A DNA stretch of 64,000 nt from Pseudomonas fragi (GTDB taxonomy: Bacteria; Pseudomonadota; Gammaproteobacteria; Pseudomonadales; Pseudomonadaceae): assembly GCF_900105835.1 (NCBI RefSeq), contig NZ_LT629783.1, forward strand, positions 4,734,501-4,798,500, given 5' to 3'. Both the position numbers and the translations under genes were made by a program. Shown here one piece after another: positions 24,289-35,823 of this stretch. Every line of letters starts with the position of its first letter. The first letter of the stretch is position 1. Under the pieces are notes generated by a model that worked only from the letters and a program-made list of their open reading frames with translations, did not search any database and was not told where the DNA came from.

Positions 24289-26205
24289 ATGACCCTGCTC
24301 AAATTCAGCGATGTGTCCCTTGCTTTCGGCTCTATGCCGTTGTTGGACAAGGTGTCCTGGCAGATCGCCCGTGGAGAGCGGGTGTGCATCATCGGCCGCA
24401 ACGGTACCGGCAAGTCCAGCATGATGAAGCTGGTCAAAGGTGATCAAAAACCCGATGACGGCTCTGTTTGGCGCGCGCCCGGCCTCAAGATTGGCGAATT
24501 GCCGCAAGAGTTGCCGGTAGCCGACGAGCGGACCGTATTCGACGTTGTGGCCGAAGGCCTGGACGGTGTTGGCGAACTGCTGGCCCAGTACCATCACCTG
24601 AGCCAGAACATCGTCACCGATGCTGACCTGGACAAGCTGATGCACGTTCAGCAAGACCTCGAAGCCCGTGATGGCTGGCGCTTGCAGCAACTGGTAGACA
24701 GCACCCTGAGCCGTCTGCAGTTGCCGGCCGACAAAACCCTCGCCGAATTGTCCGGCGGCTGGCGTCGACGCGTCCTGCTGGCCCAAGCACTGGTTTCCGA
24801 ACCGGACTTGCTGCTGCTCGACGAACCGACCAACCACCTGGACATCGGCGCAATCGCGTGGCTGGAAGAGGCCCTCAAGGACTTCCAGGGCGCGGTTCTG
24901 TTTATTACCCACGACCGTTCATTCCTGCAGAACCTGGCCACCCGGATTCTGGAGCTGGACCGTGGCGGCCTGATCGACTGGAACGGCGACTACGCCAGCT
25001 TCCTGGTTCACAAGGAAGCCACCCTGGCCGCGGAAGAAACCGCCAACGCGCTGTTTGACAAGCGCCTGGCCCAGGAAGAAGTGTGGATCCGCCAGGGCAT
25101 CAAGGCCCGTCGTACCCGTAACGAAGGCCGTGTACGCGCCTTGAAAGAACTGCGCGTAGAGCGCAGCGAGCGTCGCGAGCGTACCGGCAAGGCGAATATC
25201 CAGCTGGATACGGCAGACAAGTCCGGCAAGCAAGTGATGGTGCTGGAAAACGTCAGCTTCGCTCACCCGGGTGGTCCGTTCCTGCTCAAGGACTTCTCGA
25301 TGGTCCTGCAGCGCGGCGACCGTATCGGTCTGCTGGGTGCCAACGGTACCGGTAAAACCACGCTGCTTAAGCTGATGCTGGGCGGCCTGGTGCCAACCGA
25401 AGGTACGGTTGAAGAGGGCACGCGCATTGACGTGGCTTACTTCGATCAGCTGCGCCATCAGCTGGATCTGGAAAAAACCGTGATCGACAACGTGGCTGAA
25501 GGCCGCGACTTTATCGATATCGACGGCCAGAGCCGCCACGTGCTCAGCTACCTGGGCGACTTCCTGTTCAGCCCTCAGCGTGCCCGTACGCCGGTCAAGG
25601 CACTGTCGGGTGGTGAGCGTGCGCGTCTGTTGCTGGCCAAGCTGTTCAGCAAACCGGCCAACCTGCTGGTGCTCGATGAGCCAACCAACGACCTGGACGT
25701 TGAAACCCTGGAGCTGCTTGAAGAGGTGTTGCTGACCTTCAAGGGCACCGTGTTGATGGTCAGTCACGACCGGGCATTCCTCGACAACGTGGTGACCAGC
25801 ACTCTGGTTTTCCAGGGCGAAGGCAAGGTTCGCGAGTACGTGGGCGGTTATCAGGACTGGCTGCGTCAGGGCGGCTCGCCGCGCCTGCTGGGCGTGACCG
25901 AGAGCAAGTCCGGCAAAGCCGACCTGAACTCTGCGGTGGTCGAGGCTGCCCCGGCGCCTGTGGCTGCACAGCCTGCTCCTGCAGCGAAAAAGAAACTCAG
26001 CTACAAACTGCAGCGTGAGTTGGAAGCCCTGCCGGCCGATATCGACGCCAAGGAACAGGCCATTGCTGCGGTTGAAGCAGAAATGGCTGACGCTGGTTTC
26101 TATCAACTGCCTGCGGCCAAAACCGCTGAAGTGATTGCCAAGCTTGAAACATTGCAAGCCGAGCTTGAGCAACTGGTCGAGCGTTGGGCTGAGCTGGATG
26201 CCTGA
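24289..26205 (+). CDS. uup: ABC-F ATPase, Uup-like
   Basis: Two ATP-binding cassettes without membrane segments: Walker A GRNGTGKSS with signature LSGGWRRRV, and Walker A GANGTGKTT with LSGGERARL. Each is followed by LLLDEPTNHLD or LVLDEPTNDLD. A C-terminal coiled coil (about 560-638; KKKLSYKLQRELEALPAD onward) is the DNA-binding tail typical of Uup. ABC-F proteins act on ribosomes or, for Uup, in DNA stability. ATG 24289 follows GGAGAAGC; the longer frame from 24160 is rejected. Confidence 0.9.
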   Translation: MTLLKFSDVSLAFGSMPLLDKVSWQIARGERVCIIGRNGTGKSSMMKLVKGDQKPDDGSVWRAPGLKIGELPQELPVADERTVFDVVAEGLDGVGELLAQYHHLSQNIVTDADLDKLMHVQQDLEARDGWRLQQLVDSTLSRLQLPADKTLAELSGGWRRRVLLAQALVSEPDLLLLDEPTNHLDIGAIAWLEEALKDFQGAVLFITHDRSFLQNLATRILELDRGGLIDWNGDYASFLVHKEATLAAEETANALFDKRLAQEEVWIRQGIKARRTRNEGRVRALKELRVERSERRERTGKANIQLDTADKSGKQVMVLENVSFAHPGGPFLLKDFSMVLQRGDRIGLLGANGTGKTTLLKLMLGGLVPTEGTVEEGTRIDVAYFDQLRHQLDLEKTVIDNVAEGRDFIDIDGQSRHVLSYLGDFLFSPQRARTPVKALSGGERARLLLAKLFSKPANLLVLDEPTNDLDVETLELLEEVLLTFKGTVLMVSHDRAFLDNVVTSTLVFQGEGKVREYVGGYQDWLRQGGSPRLLGVTESKSGKADLNSAVVEAAPAPVAAQPAPAAKKKLSYKLQRELEALPADIDAKEQAIAAVEAEMADAGFYQLPAAKTAEVIAKLETLQAELEQLVERWAELDA

Positions 26206-26225
26206 TTGATCGCGTGCTGAACTGA

Positions 26226-26261
26226 AAAGCCCGGCCCTTTAACAAGGTGCCGGGCTTTTTT
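26226..26261 (+). terminator. Terminator of the ABC-F gene
   Basis: AAAGCCCGGC (26226-26235) pairs with GCCGGGCTTT (26249-26258), followed by more T residues. It separates convergent genes and may work from both sides. Confidence 0.85.
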
Positions 26262-26281
26262 GTTGTTACATGCAGATAAAC

Positions 26282-26722
26282 TTAATCAGGTTTTTTCAGG
26301 CTGACGGCCAGCACGTCGCACGGTGCGCCATGCAGTACGTCGTTGGCGGTGGAACCCAGCAGCAGGGCGAGGCCGTGGCGGCCGTGGCTGCCAACCACGA
26401 TCAGGTCGCAGTTTTGCGCCTTGGCCAGGGCATGGATTTCCTGGCGCGGCTGGCCGTAGTTGAGGTGGCAGTAGTCCTTGTGCAGTTGCGGGTACTTGGC
26501 GATCAGCCGCTCAAGGCGCTCTTTGGCCTGGTCGAACTGTTGCTGCTGCAATTGCGAAAGATCCATCGGCACGTCGCCGCCGAACGCCATCGCCATCGGT
26601 TCGACGATGTGTATCAGCGACAATTTGGCGCCGTTGGCCTTGGCGCTTTCACTGGCGCGGTTGATCACGGGGTCGCATTCGTCGGTCAGGTCTACGGCGA
26701 CCAGGATATGTTCGTAGGGCAT
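26282..26722 (-). CDS. Universal stress protein (UspA family, 146 aa)
   Basis: A single Usp domain: HILVAVDLTDE at the N-terminus and the nucleotide-binding loop VVGSHGRHGLALLLGSTANDVL at the C-terminal side, with the G-x2-G-x9-G(S/T) pattern. It binds ATP or signals stress in the cytoplasm; the exact role is not shown. GGAGCACC precedes the ATG on the minus strand. Confidence 0.9.
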   Translation of the reverse strand: MPYEHILVAVDLTDECDPVINRASESAKANGAKLSLIHIVEPMAMAFGGDVPMDLSQLQQQQFDQAKERLERLIAKYPQLHKDYCHLNYGQPRQEIHALAKAQNCDLIVVGSHGRHGLALLLGSTANDVLHGAPCDVLAVSLKKPD

Positions 26723-26825
26723 GTGGGGTGCTCCTGTAGATGGCGATTAATTATGAGTATGGCCCTTTTCCAGAGCCTTGGTTCAAGTCTGGGTCACGCG
26801 TTTATCAAGTAATGAGAGTACAGAT

Positions 26826-27263
26826 ATGACGGTATGGATAGTGGTGTCAATCCTGGCACTGGTTCTGAGCCCCCTGGCGTGGTTACGTCCCTCCCGGGGG
26901 CAAAGTGGTCGCATGGACCTGCGCATGGAGGCGCGGCGCATGGGTTTGTCCATGCAGCTGGCGCCCCAGGAGTGGCCGCACTGGCTTGAGCCGCAACCCC
27001 CCGGTTCCTGCGCGCAGTACCACCGCCCGCGCCGCAGTACTAAGCCTGATATTTGGTGCTATTGGCAATCGGCACCTGGGAAATGGCTCAATCGCTGGCA
27101 GGAAGAATGCGAGGACGAGCGCCTGCTGGCGCAGTTTCGCAAGCTGCCGGCCAATGTCTACAAGGTTGAGGCGGATAAACAAATGATCGTGCTGGTCTGG
27201 GGCGAGCGGGGCGAGGCCCAGGTACTCAAGGCCATTGACGAGGTGCTCATGGCCCTGGCTTGA
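26826..27263 (+). CDS. Conserved hypothetical single-pass membrane protein (145 aa)
   Basis: The N-terminus is a membrane anchor (VWIVVSILALVLSPLAWL). A basic soluble domain rich in tryptophan and arginine follows (WPHWLEPQPPG, CYWQSAPGKWLNRW). No family name known to me. ATG 26826 is preferred to the upstream in-frame start because the membrane helix then starts at the N-terminus. It seems to belong to the common Pseudomonas gene set, given core base composition and position. Confidence 0.7.
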   Translation: MTVWIVVSILALVLSPLAWLRPSRGQSGRMDLRMEARRMGLSMQLAPQEWPHWLEPQPPGSCAQYHRPRRSTKPDIWCYWQSAPGKWLNRWQEECEDERLLAQFRKLPANVYKVEADKQMIVLVWGERGEAQVLKAIDEVLMALA

Positions 27264-27268
27264 CCCTT

Positions 27269-27353
27269 GTGGGAGCGGGCTTGCTCGCGATGGAGTCGGC
27301 GGGGTGTGGCAGACAAATCGCGTCGTCTGAATCGCGGGCAAGCCCGCTCCCAC
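27269..27353. repeat. REP pair 4 (about 85 bp)
   Basis: GTGGGAGCGGGCTTGCTCGCGAT with an inverted ATCGCGGGCAAGCCCGCTCCCAC. It starts six bases after a stop codon, a usual REP location. Confidence 0.85.
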
Positions 27354-27506
27354 ACTTTTCGCCTGCAAGGCGCCTCAAAGGTTTCGGGCGCTCATACGGC
27401 AGGTGTCTAAACTGACTGCCGGGTCGTTTTGTCATCATTGTTTTGGACAATTGACAATCGATCGCTTTTCCGTGAAGGTGTCGACACCCAAATCAAACGG
27501 GCGTAT

Positions 27507-27520
27507 GAATTGAGTGTTTG
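27507..27520 (+). promoter_or_regulatory. Possible PsrA-type operator upstream of fadBA
   Basis: GAATT-GAGT-GTTTG matches the right half of the PsrA consensus (G/C)AAAC-N2-4-GTTT(G/C) and three of five bases on the left; a CAAAC also occurs at 27494. The rest of the 27354-27669 gap has no gene. PsrA control of fadBA is known in P. aeruginosa; this exact site is inference. Confidence 0.35.
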
Positions 27521-27669
27521 TCATCTAAGACGATGCTTGTTCAATCCCGATTATCGCGTTGGCGGGTGTGCCTGGCGGATTGGCAACAGCATTGACGCAA
27601 AGGTCAGTGACAGCCAGACGCTAGCTTCTGACGTGTACTGTTCAGCTTCCATATCCTGGAGATCAGTTG

Positions 27670-29817
27670 ATGATTTACGAAGGTAAAGCCATCACGGTTA
27701 CGGCTCTTGAAAGTGGCATCGTCGAACTGAAGTTCGACCTCAAGGGTGAGTCCGTCAACAAATTCAACCGTCTAACCCTGAACGAATTGCGTCAGGCGGT
27801 AGATGCGATCAAGGCCGACGCTTCGGTCAAGGGTGTCATCGTTTCCAGCGGTAAAGACGTATTTATCGTCGGCGCCGACATCACCGAATTCGTCGAAAAC
27901 TTCAAGTTGCCGGATGCCGAGCTGATTGCTGGCAACCTCGAAGCCAACAAGATCTTCAGCGATTTTGAAGACCTCAATGTACCCACCGTCGCAGCCATCA
28001 ATGGCATCGCGTTGGGCGGAGGCCTGGAAATGTGCCTGGCAGCCGACTTCCGGGTCATGGCCGACAGCGCCAAGATCGGTCTGCCGGAAGTCAAACTGGG
28101 CATCTACCCGGGCTTTGGCGGCACCGTACGTCTGCCACGCCTGATCGGTGTTGATAACGCGGTTGAGTGGATTGCCTCCGGCAAGGAAAACCGCGCAGAA
28201 GACGCTCTGAAAGTCAGCGCCGTTGATGCTGTGGTCACTGCTGACAAGCTGGGCGCAGCTGCCCTGGACCTGATCAAGCGCGCCATCAGTGGCGAACTGG
28301 ACTACAAGGCCAAGCGTCAGCCGAAGCTGGAAAAACTCAAGCTCAACGCTATCGAACAAATGATGGCTTTCGAAACCGCCAAAGGTTTCGTGGCTGGCCA
28401 GGCCGGCCCGAACTACCCGGCCCCGGTTGAAGCGATCAAGACCATCCAGAAAGCCGCGAACTTCGGTCGTGACAAGGCACTGGAAGTGGAAGCTGCTGGT
28501 TTTGCCAAACTGGCCAAAACCAGCGCCTCGAACTGCCTGATCGGCCTGTTCCTGAACGATCAGGAACTGAAGAAAAAGGCCAAGGTCTACGACAAGATCG
28601 CCAAGGACGTGAAGCAGGCGGCCGTTCTGGGTGCAGGCATCATGGGCGGCGGCATTGCCTATCAGTCGGCGTCCAAAGGCACGCCGATCCTGATGAAGGA
28701 CATCAACGAGCACGGTATCGAGCAGGGCCTGGCTGAAGCCGCCAAGCTGCTGGTAGGTCGCGTTGATAAAGGTCGCATGACCCCGGCAAAAATGGCTGAA
28801 GTGCTGAACGGCATTCGTCCTACTCTGTCCTACGGCGATTTCGGCAACGTCGACCTGGTGGTCGAAGCGGTTGTCGAGAACCCGAAGGTCAAGCAGGCCG
28901 TATTGGCGGAAGTGGAAAACCACGTTCGCGAAGACGCCATCCTCGCTTCCAACACCTCGACCATTTCCATCAGCCTGCTGGCCAAGGCCCTCAAGCGTCC
29001 GGAAAACTTCGTCGGCATGCACTTCTTCAACCCGGTACACATGATGCCGCTGGTTGAAGTGATCCGTGGCGAGAAGTCCAGCGACCTGGCCGTGGCCACC
29101 ACCGTTGCTTACGCCAAGAAAATGGGCAAGAACCCGATCGTGGTCAACGACTGCCCGGGCTTCCTGGTCAACCGCGTACTGTTCCCGTACTTCGGCGGTT
29201 TCGCCAAGCTGGTCAGCGCCGGTGTCGACTTTGTGCGTATCGACAAAGTGATGGAAAAATTCGGCTGGCCGATGGGCCCGGCGTACCTGATGGACGTGGT
29301 CGGTATCGACACTGGCCACCACGGTCGCGACGTGATGGCTGAAGGCTTCCCGGACCGCATGAAAGACGACCGCCGCTCGGCGATCGATGCGCTGTACGAG
29401 GCCAAGCGCCTGGGTCAGAAGAACGGCAAGGGCTTCTACGCCTACGAGGCTGACAAAAAGGGCAAGCAGAAGAAACTGGTTGATTCGAGCGTGCTTGAAG
29501 TGCTCAAACCAATCGTTTACGAGCAGCGCGACGTGACCGACGAAGACATCATCAACTGGATGATGATCCCGCTGTGCCTGGAAACCGTGCGTTGCCTGGA
29601 AGACGGTATCGTTGAAACTGCAGCCGAGGCCGATATGGGCCTGGTCTACGGCATTGGCTTCCCGCTGTTCCGTGGTGGCGCGCTGCGCTACATCGATTCG
29701 ATCGGTGTTGCAGAGTTCGTCGCCCTGGCCGATCAGTACGCTGAACTGGGCGCGCTGTACCACCCGACTGCGAAGCTGCGTGAGATGGCCAAGAACGGCC
29801 AGAGCTTCTTCGGTTAA
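27670..29817 (+). CDS. fadB: Fatty-acid oxidation complex subunit alpha FadB
   Basis: A 715-aa multifunctional protein of beta-oxidation: enoyl-CoA hydratase and isomerase in the N-terminal half, 3-hydroxyacyl-CoA dehydrogenase in the C-terminal half. The hydratase oxyanion segment is [16 protein letters not shown]. The NAD site is [12 protein letters not shown], and [14 protein letters not shown] marks the dehydrogenase. It forms the alpha2beta2 complex with FadA, 27 bases downstream. ATG 27670 follows GGAG at 8 bases, one codon after an alternative TTG. Confidence 0.97.
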   Translation: MIYEGKAITVTALESGIVELKFDLKGESVNKFNRLTLNELRQAVDAIKADASVKGVIVSSGKDVFIVGADITEFVENFKLPDAELIAGNLEANKIFSDFEDLNVPTVAAINGIALGGGLEMCLAADFRVMADSAKIGLPEVKLGIYPGFGGTVRLPRLIGVDNAVEWIASGKENRAEDALKVSAVDAVVTADKLGAAALDLIKRAISGELDYKAKRQPKLEKLKLNAIEQMMAFETAKGFVAGQAGPNYPAPVEAIKTIQKAANFGRDKALEVEAAGFAKLAKTSASNCLIGLFLNDQELKKKAKVYDKIAKDVKQAAVLGAGIMGGGIAYQSASKGTPILMKDINEHGIEQGLAEAAKLLVGRVDKGRMTPAKMAEVLNGIRPTLSYGDFGNVDLVVEAVVENPKVKQAVLAEVENHVREDAILASNTSTISISLLAKALKRPENFVGMHFFNPVHMMPLVEVIRGEKSSDLAVATTVAYAKKMGKNPIVVNDCPGFLVNRVLFPYFGGFAKLVSAGVDFVRIDKVMEKFGWPMGPAYLMDVVGIDTGHHGRDVMAEGFPDRMKDDRRSAIDALYEAKRLGQKNGKGFYAYEADKKGKQKKLVDSSVLEVLKPIVYEQRDVTDEDIINWMMIPLCLETVRCLEDGIVETAAEADMGLVYGIGFPLFRGGALRYIDSIGVAEFVALADQYAELGALYHPTAKLREMAKNGQSFFG

Positions 29818-29829
29818 GCGCCCCATTAG

Positions 29830-31020
<1,191 letters not shown>

Positions 31021-31038
31021 GCGTTGCGATGATGGAAG

Positions 31039-31067
31039 CCGGGGCCTTGTGCCCCGGTTTTTGTTTT
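31039..31067 (+). terminator. fadBA terminator
   Basis: CCGGGGC (31039-31045) and GCCCCGG (31051-31057) form a GC stem with a CTTGT loop, followed by TTTTTGTTTTT. Confidence 0.9.
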
Positions 31068-31107
31068 TAAGCGGATTTATTTTTTTATTTTGCAGAGGGG
31101 CCGCAAC

Positions 31108-31344
31108 ATGCCGCTACAACCTGGGCTCTATCAACATTACAAAGGTCCGCAATATCGGGTATTCAGTGTGGCACGCCACTCCGAAACCGAAGAGGACGTA
31201 GTGTTTTACCAAGCCCTGTATGGCGATTACGGCTTTTGGGTGCGCCCGCTGAGCATGTTCCTGGAATCGGTGGTGGTGGAGGGCGAACAGGTCCCGCGCT
31301 TTGCCCTGATTCAGGCCGAACCCAGCGTTTTTTCAAGGCCATAA
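31108..31344 (+). CDS. DUF1653 protein (78 aa)
   Basis: A small cytoplasmic protein of the DUF1653 family, recognised by PGLYQHYKGPQYRVFSVARH, VVFYQALYGDYGFWVRPL and a terminal RF. The function is unknown. ATG 31108 is preceded by AGAGGGG. It lies between the fadBA terminator and topA. Confidence 0.85.
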   Translation: MPLQPGLYQHYKGPQYRVFSVARHSETEEDVVFYQALYGDYGFWVRPLSMFLESVVVEGEQVPRFALIQAEPSVFSRP

Positions 31345-31458
31345 GGCAAGGTCGCGCAGAACCCTGTGCTTGACCTCACCTTGTAGCCACTATATATAGC
31401 GGTGCCGCGTCAGGCGCGAACCGCCTTTCACTTCTAGAATTCAGGAATTTTCTGATCC

Positions 31459-34086
31459 ATGGGCAAATCGCTGGTCATTGTGGAATCCCCGGCTAAGGCC
31501 AAGACCATCAACAAGTACTTGGGCAACGAGTACGTGGTGAAGTCGAGTATCGGCCATATCCGAGACCTGCCCACCAGCGGTTCGGCTAGCGCCAGCAAAG
31601 AACCGGCTGCCAAGCGTGGCAAGGCAGCGGCGGGCGAAGCGCCGGCCCTGTCGCCGAAAGAGAAGGCTCAAAAGCAGCTGATCTCGCGCATGGGCGTTGA
31701 TCCCGAACACGGCTGGAAAGCCAAGTACGAGATCCTGCCTGGCAAGGAAAAGGTCATCGAAGAGCTGCGCCGGCTCGCCAAGGATGCTGACACCATCTAT
31801 CTCGCAACCGACTTGGATCGCGAGGGGGAAGCCATTGCCTGGCACCTGCGCGAAGCCATCGGTGGTGATGACACCCGCTACAAGCGCGTGGTGTTCAACG
31901 AAATCACCAAGAAAGCGATTCAGGAAGCCTTCTCCAAACCGGGCGAGCTGGATATCAACCGCGTTAACGCCCAGCAGGCTCGCCGCTTTCTCGATCGCGT
32001 AGTGGGCTACATGGTTTCGCCACTGCTGTGGGCCAAGGTTGCCCGTGGCTTGTCGGCAGGTCGCGTGCAATCGGTGGCCGTGAAGCTGGTGGTGGAGCGT
32101 GAGCGCGAGATCCGTGCGTTCAACCCTGAAGAATACTGGGAAATCCACGCCGACCTTGGTACCGCCAAGGGTGCGAAGGTGCGTTTCGACGTGGCCCGCG
32201 AAAAAGGCGAGGCGTTCAAGCCGCTGAACGAAGCGCAGGCAATGGCTGCGCTGGAGAAGCTCAAGGCTTCGAACTACAGCATCGTCAAGCGTGAAGACAA
32301 ACCGACCAGCAGCAAGCCGTCGGCACCTTTCATTACCTCCACCCTGCAACAGGCAGCGAGCAATCGCCTGGGCTACGGGGTGAAGAAAACCATGATGATG
32401 GCCCAGCGTTTGTATGAAGCGGGCTACATCACGTATATGCGTACCGACTCCACCAACCTCTCGGCCGATGCGGTCGAGATGGCGCGCACCTACATTGAAG
32501 GCGAATTTGGCGCGGACTACCTGCCGCCGGCGCCGAACGTGTACAGCAGCAAGGAGGGCGCACAAGAGGCTCACGAAGCGATTCGTCCTTCTGACGTAAA
32601 CATGCACCCGAGCAAGCTGACGGGCATGGAGCGCGACGCTGAGCGCCTCTACGAGCTGATCTGGCGTCAATTCGTGGCGTGCCAGATGCTGCCGGCCAAA
32701 TACCTGTCGACCACCGTCACGGTGGCGGCCGGTGATTTTGAGCTGCGTGCCAAGGGCCGCATCCTCAAATTCGACGGTTACACCCGTGTCATGCCGCAAA
32801 TTGCCAAGCCGGGCGACGATGACGTACTGCCGGACATGGCCCAGGGCGATGCCCTGAAGCTGATCGAGCTCGACCCGAGCCAGCACTTTACCAAGCCTCC
32901 TGCGCGTTACTCCGAAGCCAGCCTGGTAAAAGAGATGGAAAAACGTGGCATCGGTCGTCCTTCGACCTATGCGGCGATTATCTCGACCATTCAGGACCGT
33001 GGTTACGTGGCGCTGCATAACCGCCGTTTCTACTCCGAAAAAATGGGCGACATCGTTACCGAGCGCCTGTCCGAGAGCTTCTCCGACCTGATGGACTACG
33101 GCTTCACGGCCGGCATGGAAGAGAACCTCGATGACGTGGCGCAGGGTGAGCGCGACTGGAAAAACGTGCTGGACGAGTTCTACGGCGACTTCAAAAAGAA
33201 GCTCGAAGTAGCGGCGGCGCCGGAAGGCGGCATGCGCGCCAACCAGCCGGTAATGACTGACATCCCGTGTAAGGAATGCGGTCGTCCGATGCAGATTCGT
33301 ACAGCATCGACCGGCGTTTTCCTGGGTTGCTCGGGCTATAGCCTGCCGCCTAAAGAACGCTGCAAGGCCACGGTCAACCTGGTGCCGGGTGATGAAATCG
33401 CCGCGGACGACGAAGGCGAGTCCGAGTCGCTGGTACTGTTGGGCAAGCACCGTTGCCCGATCTGCAGCACCGCGATGGATGCCTACCTGCTGGACGAGAA
33501 GCACAAGCTGCACATCTGCGGTAACAACCCGGATTGTGTTGGCTATGAGATCGAAGAAGGCAACTACCGCATCAAGGGCTACGAAGGGCCGAGCCTGGAG
33601 TGCGACAAGTGCGGCAGCGAGATGCAGCTTAAAACCGGGCGTTTCGGCAAGTTCTTCGGCTGTACCAATGCCGAATGCAAAAACACTCGCAAACTGCTGA
33701 AAAGCGGTGAAGCGGCGCCGCCGAAAATGGACCCGGTGAAAATGCCGGAGCTTAAGTGCGAGAAGGTCAACGACACGTATATCTTGCGTGATGGTGCTTC
33801 GGGGTTGTTCCTGGCGGCCAGCCAGTTCCCGAAAAACCGTGAGACCCGCGCACCGCTGGTGATCGAGATTCTTCCTCACAAGGACGAAATCGATCCCAAG
33901 TACCACTTCTTGTGTGAGGCACCGAAGAAAGACCCGGATGGCCGCCCGGCAGTGATCCGCTACAGTCGCAAAACCAAAGAGCAGTACGTGCAGACTGAAG
34001 TGGATGGCAAACCGACTGGCTGGCGTGCGTTCTACGACGGCAAGGCCTGGAAGGTTGAAGACAAGCGTAAAGAAAAAGACGCCTGA
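31459..34086 (+). CDS. topA: DNA topoisomerase I
   Basis: Relaxes negative supercoils by a transient DNA-tyrosine link. The Toprim motif ([13 protein letters not shown] at the start, [16 protein letters not shown] for the acidic triad) and the catalytic tyrosine Tyr326 in [12 protein letters not shown] are present. The C-terminal region has zinc-ribbon repeats ([25 protein letters not shown]). The 875-aa length and the basic insertion at about 40-65 ([16 protein letters not shown]) are in the usual range for Pseudomonas. Terminators lie on both sides. Confidence 0.97.
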   Translation: MGKSLVIVESPAKAKTINKYLGNEYVVKSSIGHIRDLPTSGSASASKEPAAKRGKAAAGEAPALSPKEKAQKQLISRMGVDPEHGWKAKYEILPGKEKVIEELRRLAKDADTIYLATDLDREGEAIAWHLREAIGGDDTRYKRVVFNEITKKAIQEAFSKPGELDINRVNAQQARRFLDRVVGYMVSPLLWAKVARGLSAGRVQSVAVKLVVEREREIRAFNPEEYWEIHADLGTAKGAKVRFDVAREKGEAFKPLNEAQAMAALEKLKASNYSIVKREDKPTSSKPSAPFITSTLQQAASNRLGYGVKKTMMMAQRLYEAGYITYMRTDSTNLSADAVEMARTYIEGEFGADYLPPAPNVYSSKEGAQEAHEAIRPSDVNMHPSKLTGMERDAERLYELIWRQFVACQMLPAKYLSTTVTVAAGDFELRAKGRILKFDGYTRVMPQIAKPGDDDVLPDMAQGDALKLIELDPSQHFTKPPARYSEASLVKEMEKRGIGRPSTYAAIISTIQDRGYVALHNRRFYSEKMGDIVTERLSESFSDLMDYGFTAGMEENLDDVAQGERDWKNVLDEFYGDFKKKLEVAAAPEGGMRANQPVMTDIPCKECGRPMQIRTASTGVFLGCSGYSLPPKERCKATVNLVPGDEIAADDEGESESLVLLGKHRCPICSTAMDAYLLDEKHKLHICGNNPDCVGYEIEEGNYRIKGYEGPSLECDKCGSEMQLKTGRFGKFFGCTNAECKNTRKLLKSGEAAPPKMDPVKMPELKCEKVNDTYILRDGASGLFLAASQFPKNRETRAPLVIEILPHKDEIDPKYHFLCEAPKKDPDGRPAVIRYSRKTKEQYVQTEVDGKPTGWRAFYDGKAWKVEDKRKEKDA

Positions 34087-34106
34087 TCCGAGCTGATCGC
34101 TGAATC

Positions 34107-34147
34107 AAAAACCGCGCAAGGGCTGCATGCCTTGCGCGGTTTTTTGT
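34107..34147 (+). terminator. topA terminator
   Basis: AACCGCGCAAGG (34110-34121) pairs with CCTTGCGCGGTT (34130-34141), with A-run before and TTTTT after. One of the strongest terminators in the window. Confidence 0.92.
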
Positions 34148-34163
34148 TTTGGCTAGAAGGTTT

Positions 34164-34307
34164 GTAGCAGCTGCCGAAGGAACGAGGCTGCGTTCGGCGG
34201 CGAAGCCGTCGTAAGTCAGGCGACTCGGTGTGTCAGCAATATTGAGCGCTCTAGTTTTACGACGACTGCGTCGCCGAACGCAGCCTTCGTTCCTCGGCAG
34301 CTGCTAC
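34164..34307. repeat. Long palindromic repeat, second family, copy A
   Basis: GTAGCAGCTGCCGAAGGAAC and an inverted GTTCCTCGGCAGCTGCTAC border a 144-bp element. Inner arms GCTGCGTTCGGCGGCGAAG and CGTCGCCGAACGCAGC also pair. It is unrelated to the REP pairs and recurs at 47432 and 49669. Confidence 0.8.
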
Positions 34308-34394
34308 GAGACCTATGTGCAACGCTTGCGCCAGCACGCCTTGATCCCTGAGACTGCACCACCTGCCTTTATCCATTCGTTGTGGAGCGCCCCC

Positions 34395-34916
34395 ATGGCT
34401 CACGAACTCTATACCCGTACCAATCAGAAGATCTATTTCGCTGGCCTGGCCCTGGAGGCCATGAACAAGGCGAGTGAAGGGCGGGCCATGAATGCTCAGG
34501 CGCTGGTTCAGGCTGAACGCGAATCGGCGATTTTCCACCTGTATGGCGCATTGCTTGGCTTGTGCCATGAGATAGCGGGGTTTTATCGCCTGTCTCAAGC
34601 CAGCGCGCCACGGGTCGAGTTGCTGCTCACCCGCCAGGTGCTGGACGAGAAGGCCATCCCTGAGCTGGCAGAGCTGGTCGAGCTGGCTTGCGCGCCGCAA
34701 ACCTGGCTGGCGCAGTTGGTGGCCACCCATGCCGCGCTCTATCAGCCCCTGCAGGCGCCGAAAAAGGTCAAGGTGGATGTGTTCCAGCCTTTGATCGATA
34801 CGGTCAACCTGGAGGACGAGGCGCCGCTGGGGCTAAGCCGCGAAACCCTGGAAGAGTGGCGCCAGAACCTCAAGGCGCTGGCCATTCGGTTCCGTGACGG
34901 ACTCAACGAGTGCTGA
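34395..34916 (+). CDS. DUF6586-like hypothetical protein (173 aa)
   Basis: A soluble, mostly helical protein starting MAHELYTRTNQKIYFAGL. I recognise it as the conserved hypothetical protein found between topA and sulA in Pseudomonas, but no function is known. ATG 34395 is favoured as the family N-terminus starts there and GGAG (34384-34387) lies upstream. The repeat at 34164-34307 ends 87 bases upstream. Confidence 0.75.
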   Translation: MAHELYTRTNQKIYFAGLALEAMNKASEGRAMNAQALVQAERESAIFHLYGALLGLCHEIAGFYRLSQASAPRVELLLTRQVLDEKAIPELAELVELACAPQTWLAQLVATHAALYQPLQAPKKVKVDVFQPLIDTVNLEDEAPLGLSRETLEEWRQNLKALAIRFRDGLNEC

Positions 34917-35035
34917 GGGTCAAAAGCGAAACGGTACAGTCATTCATCAGTCTGTAGGCCTAAGCACTACAGATCCTGGGAATTTTCAGCAGGATGGCTG
35001 ATATACTCCCACGCTTTCGTGGAGAACACATTTAT

Positions 35036-35269
35036 ATGCCAACGTCCTTTCTAGAAATTGTCGAGTTGCCAGACGGCCGCATCGAGTTGCGCCGTGCTGA
35101 AGACGAAGGGTCTTTGGTCACGCTGAATTTTTCTGAAGATGCCAAGGCTTTTCTTCAGGGGCAGCACGTTGAGGTGGCTAAAGCCATGCTTAGCGTCGGT
35201 GTACAAATGGCGGGTCGGCTGGCCGAAGGCGAGCTTGAAAAAGACGATGGGCCGCGCATTCTTCATTAA
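35036..35269 (+). CDS. Conserved hypothetical protein (77 aa)
   Basis: Starts MPTSFLEIVELPDGRIELRR and has an acidic composition with a possible beta-hairpin and a helix (LQGQHVEVAKAMLSVGVQ). ATG 35036 follows GGAG (35021-35024). It is conserved in position between topA and sulA in Pseudomonas as far as I recall; the function is unknown. Confidence 0.75.
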   Translation: MPTSFLEIVELPDGRIELRRAEDEGSLVTLNFSEDAKAFLQGQHVEVAKAMLSVGVQMAGRLAEGELEKDDGPRILH

Positions 35270-35338
35270 GCGCTCCCGGATCCGGTGCCACAGTCAGGCA
35301 AGTGCGTTCTGCACTGGCCCTGTGGCGGCGTCGGTTGT

Positions 35339-35812
35339 TTAGCCCAAACGAATATTCAGGCTTTGCCCGTTGCCGGTACGCGCAGCGCTGATCAACTGTT
35401 GACGCGCAGCACTGGCCAGCGGGTTGATCCAGCTGACCACTGTGTGGCTGCGGCCCAGGCGCAGTGCTTCGCAGGTGAGCTGCAAGGCGCTTTTATTGCC
35501 GTTGGGCTGCAGCAGCAGAATGCGCTCGCGGTTCAGCCCGGCGTCGCGCAGCCAGCTTTGGGTCAGGCTTGCAGGCGGTGCGATCAGGGTCAGCCAGCGG
35601 GCGTTTTGTTGCTCGCTCAGTTCGCGCAACATGGGGGCAAGCAGGTTCAGGCAGTTTCCGGCGGCACCGCGTAGCGACAGTTCACTGAATACTTCAGGGT
35701 CGGCGCTCCAGGGTGAGTCGAGCACGCCCTGGATTGCCGGTGTCATGGGTTGTGCCATAAACGCCTCGAACAGGGTGAGTTGTGCTGGCAGCGGTGTGTG
35801 GGGAAACTGCAT
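35339..35812 (-). CDS. sulA: SOS cell-division inhibitor SulA
   Basis: A 157-aa inhibitor of FtsZ that halts division during DNA damage. The middle (RWLTLIAPPASLTQSWLRDAG and NRERILLLQPNG) and LRLGRSHTVVSWI are typical. It follows lexA by only 11 bases on the same strand and has no separate LexA box between, so it is transcribed from the lexA promoter, the usual Pseudomonas arrangement. Confidence 0.93.
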   Translation of the reverse strand: MQFPHTPLPAQLTLFEAFMAQPMTPAIQGVLDSPWSADPEVFSELSLRGAAGNCLNLLAPMLRELSEQQNARWLTLIAPPASLTQSWLRDAGLNRERILLLQPNGNKSALQLTCEALRLGRSHTVVSWINPLASAARQQLISAARTGNGQSLNIRLG

Positions 35813-35823
35813 GACGCCTCCTA

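Noticed and set aside
31441-33906. Long open frame antisense to topA
   Set aside because: Same artefact; topA on the other strand is certain.
34230-34394. Longer N-terminus for the hypothetical gene at 34395
   Set aside because: The extra codons lie partly inside the palindromic repeat; ATG 34395 starts the family sequence.
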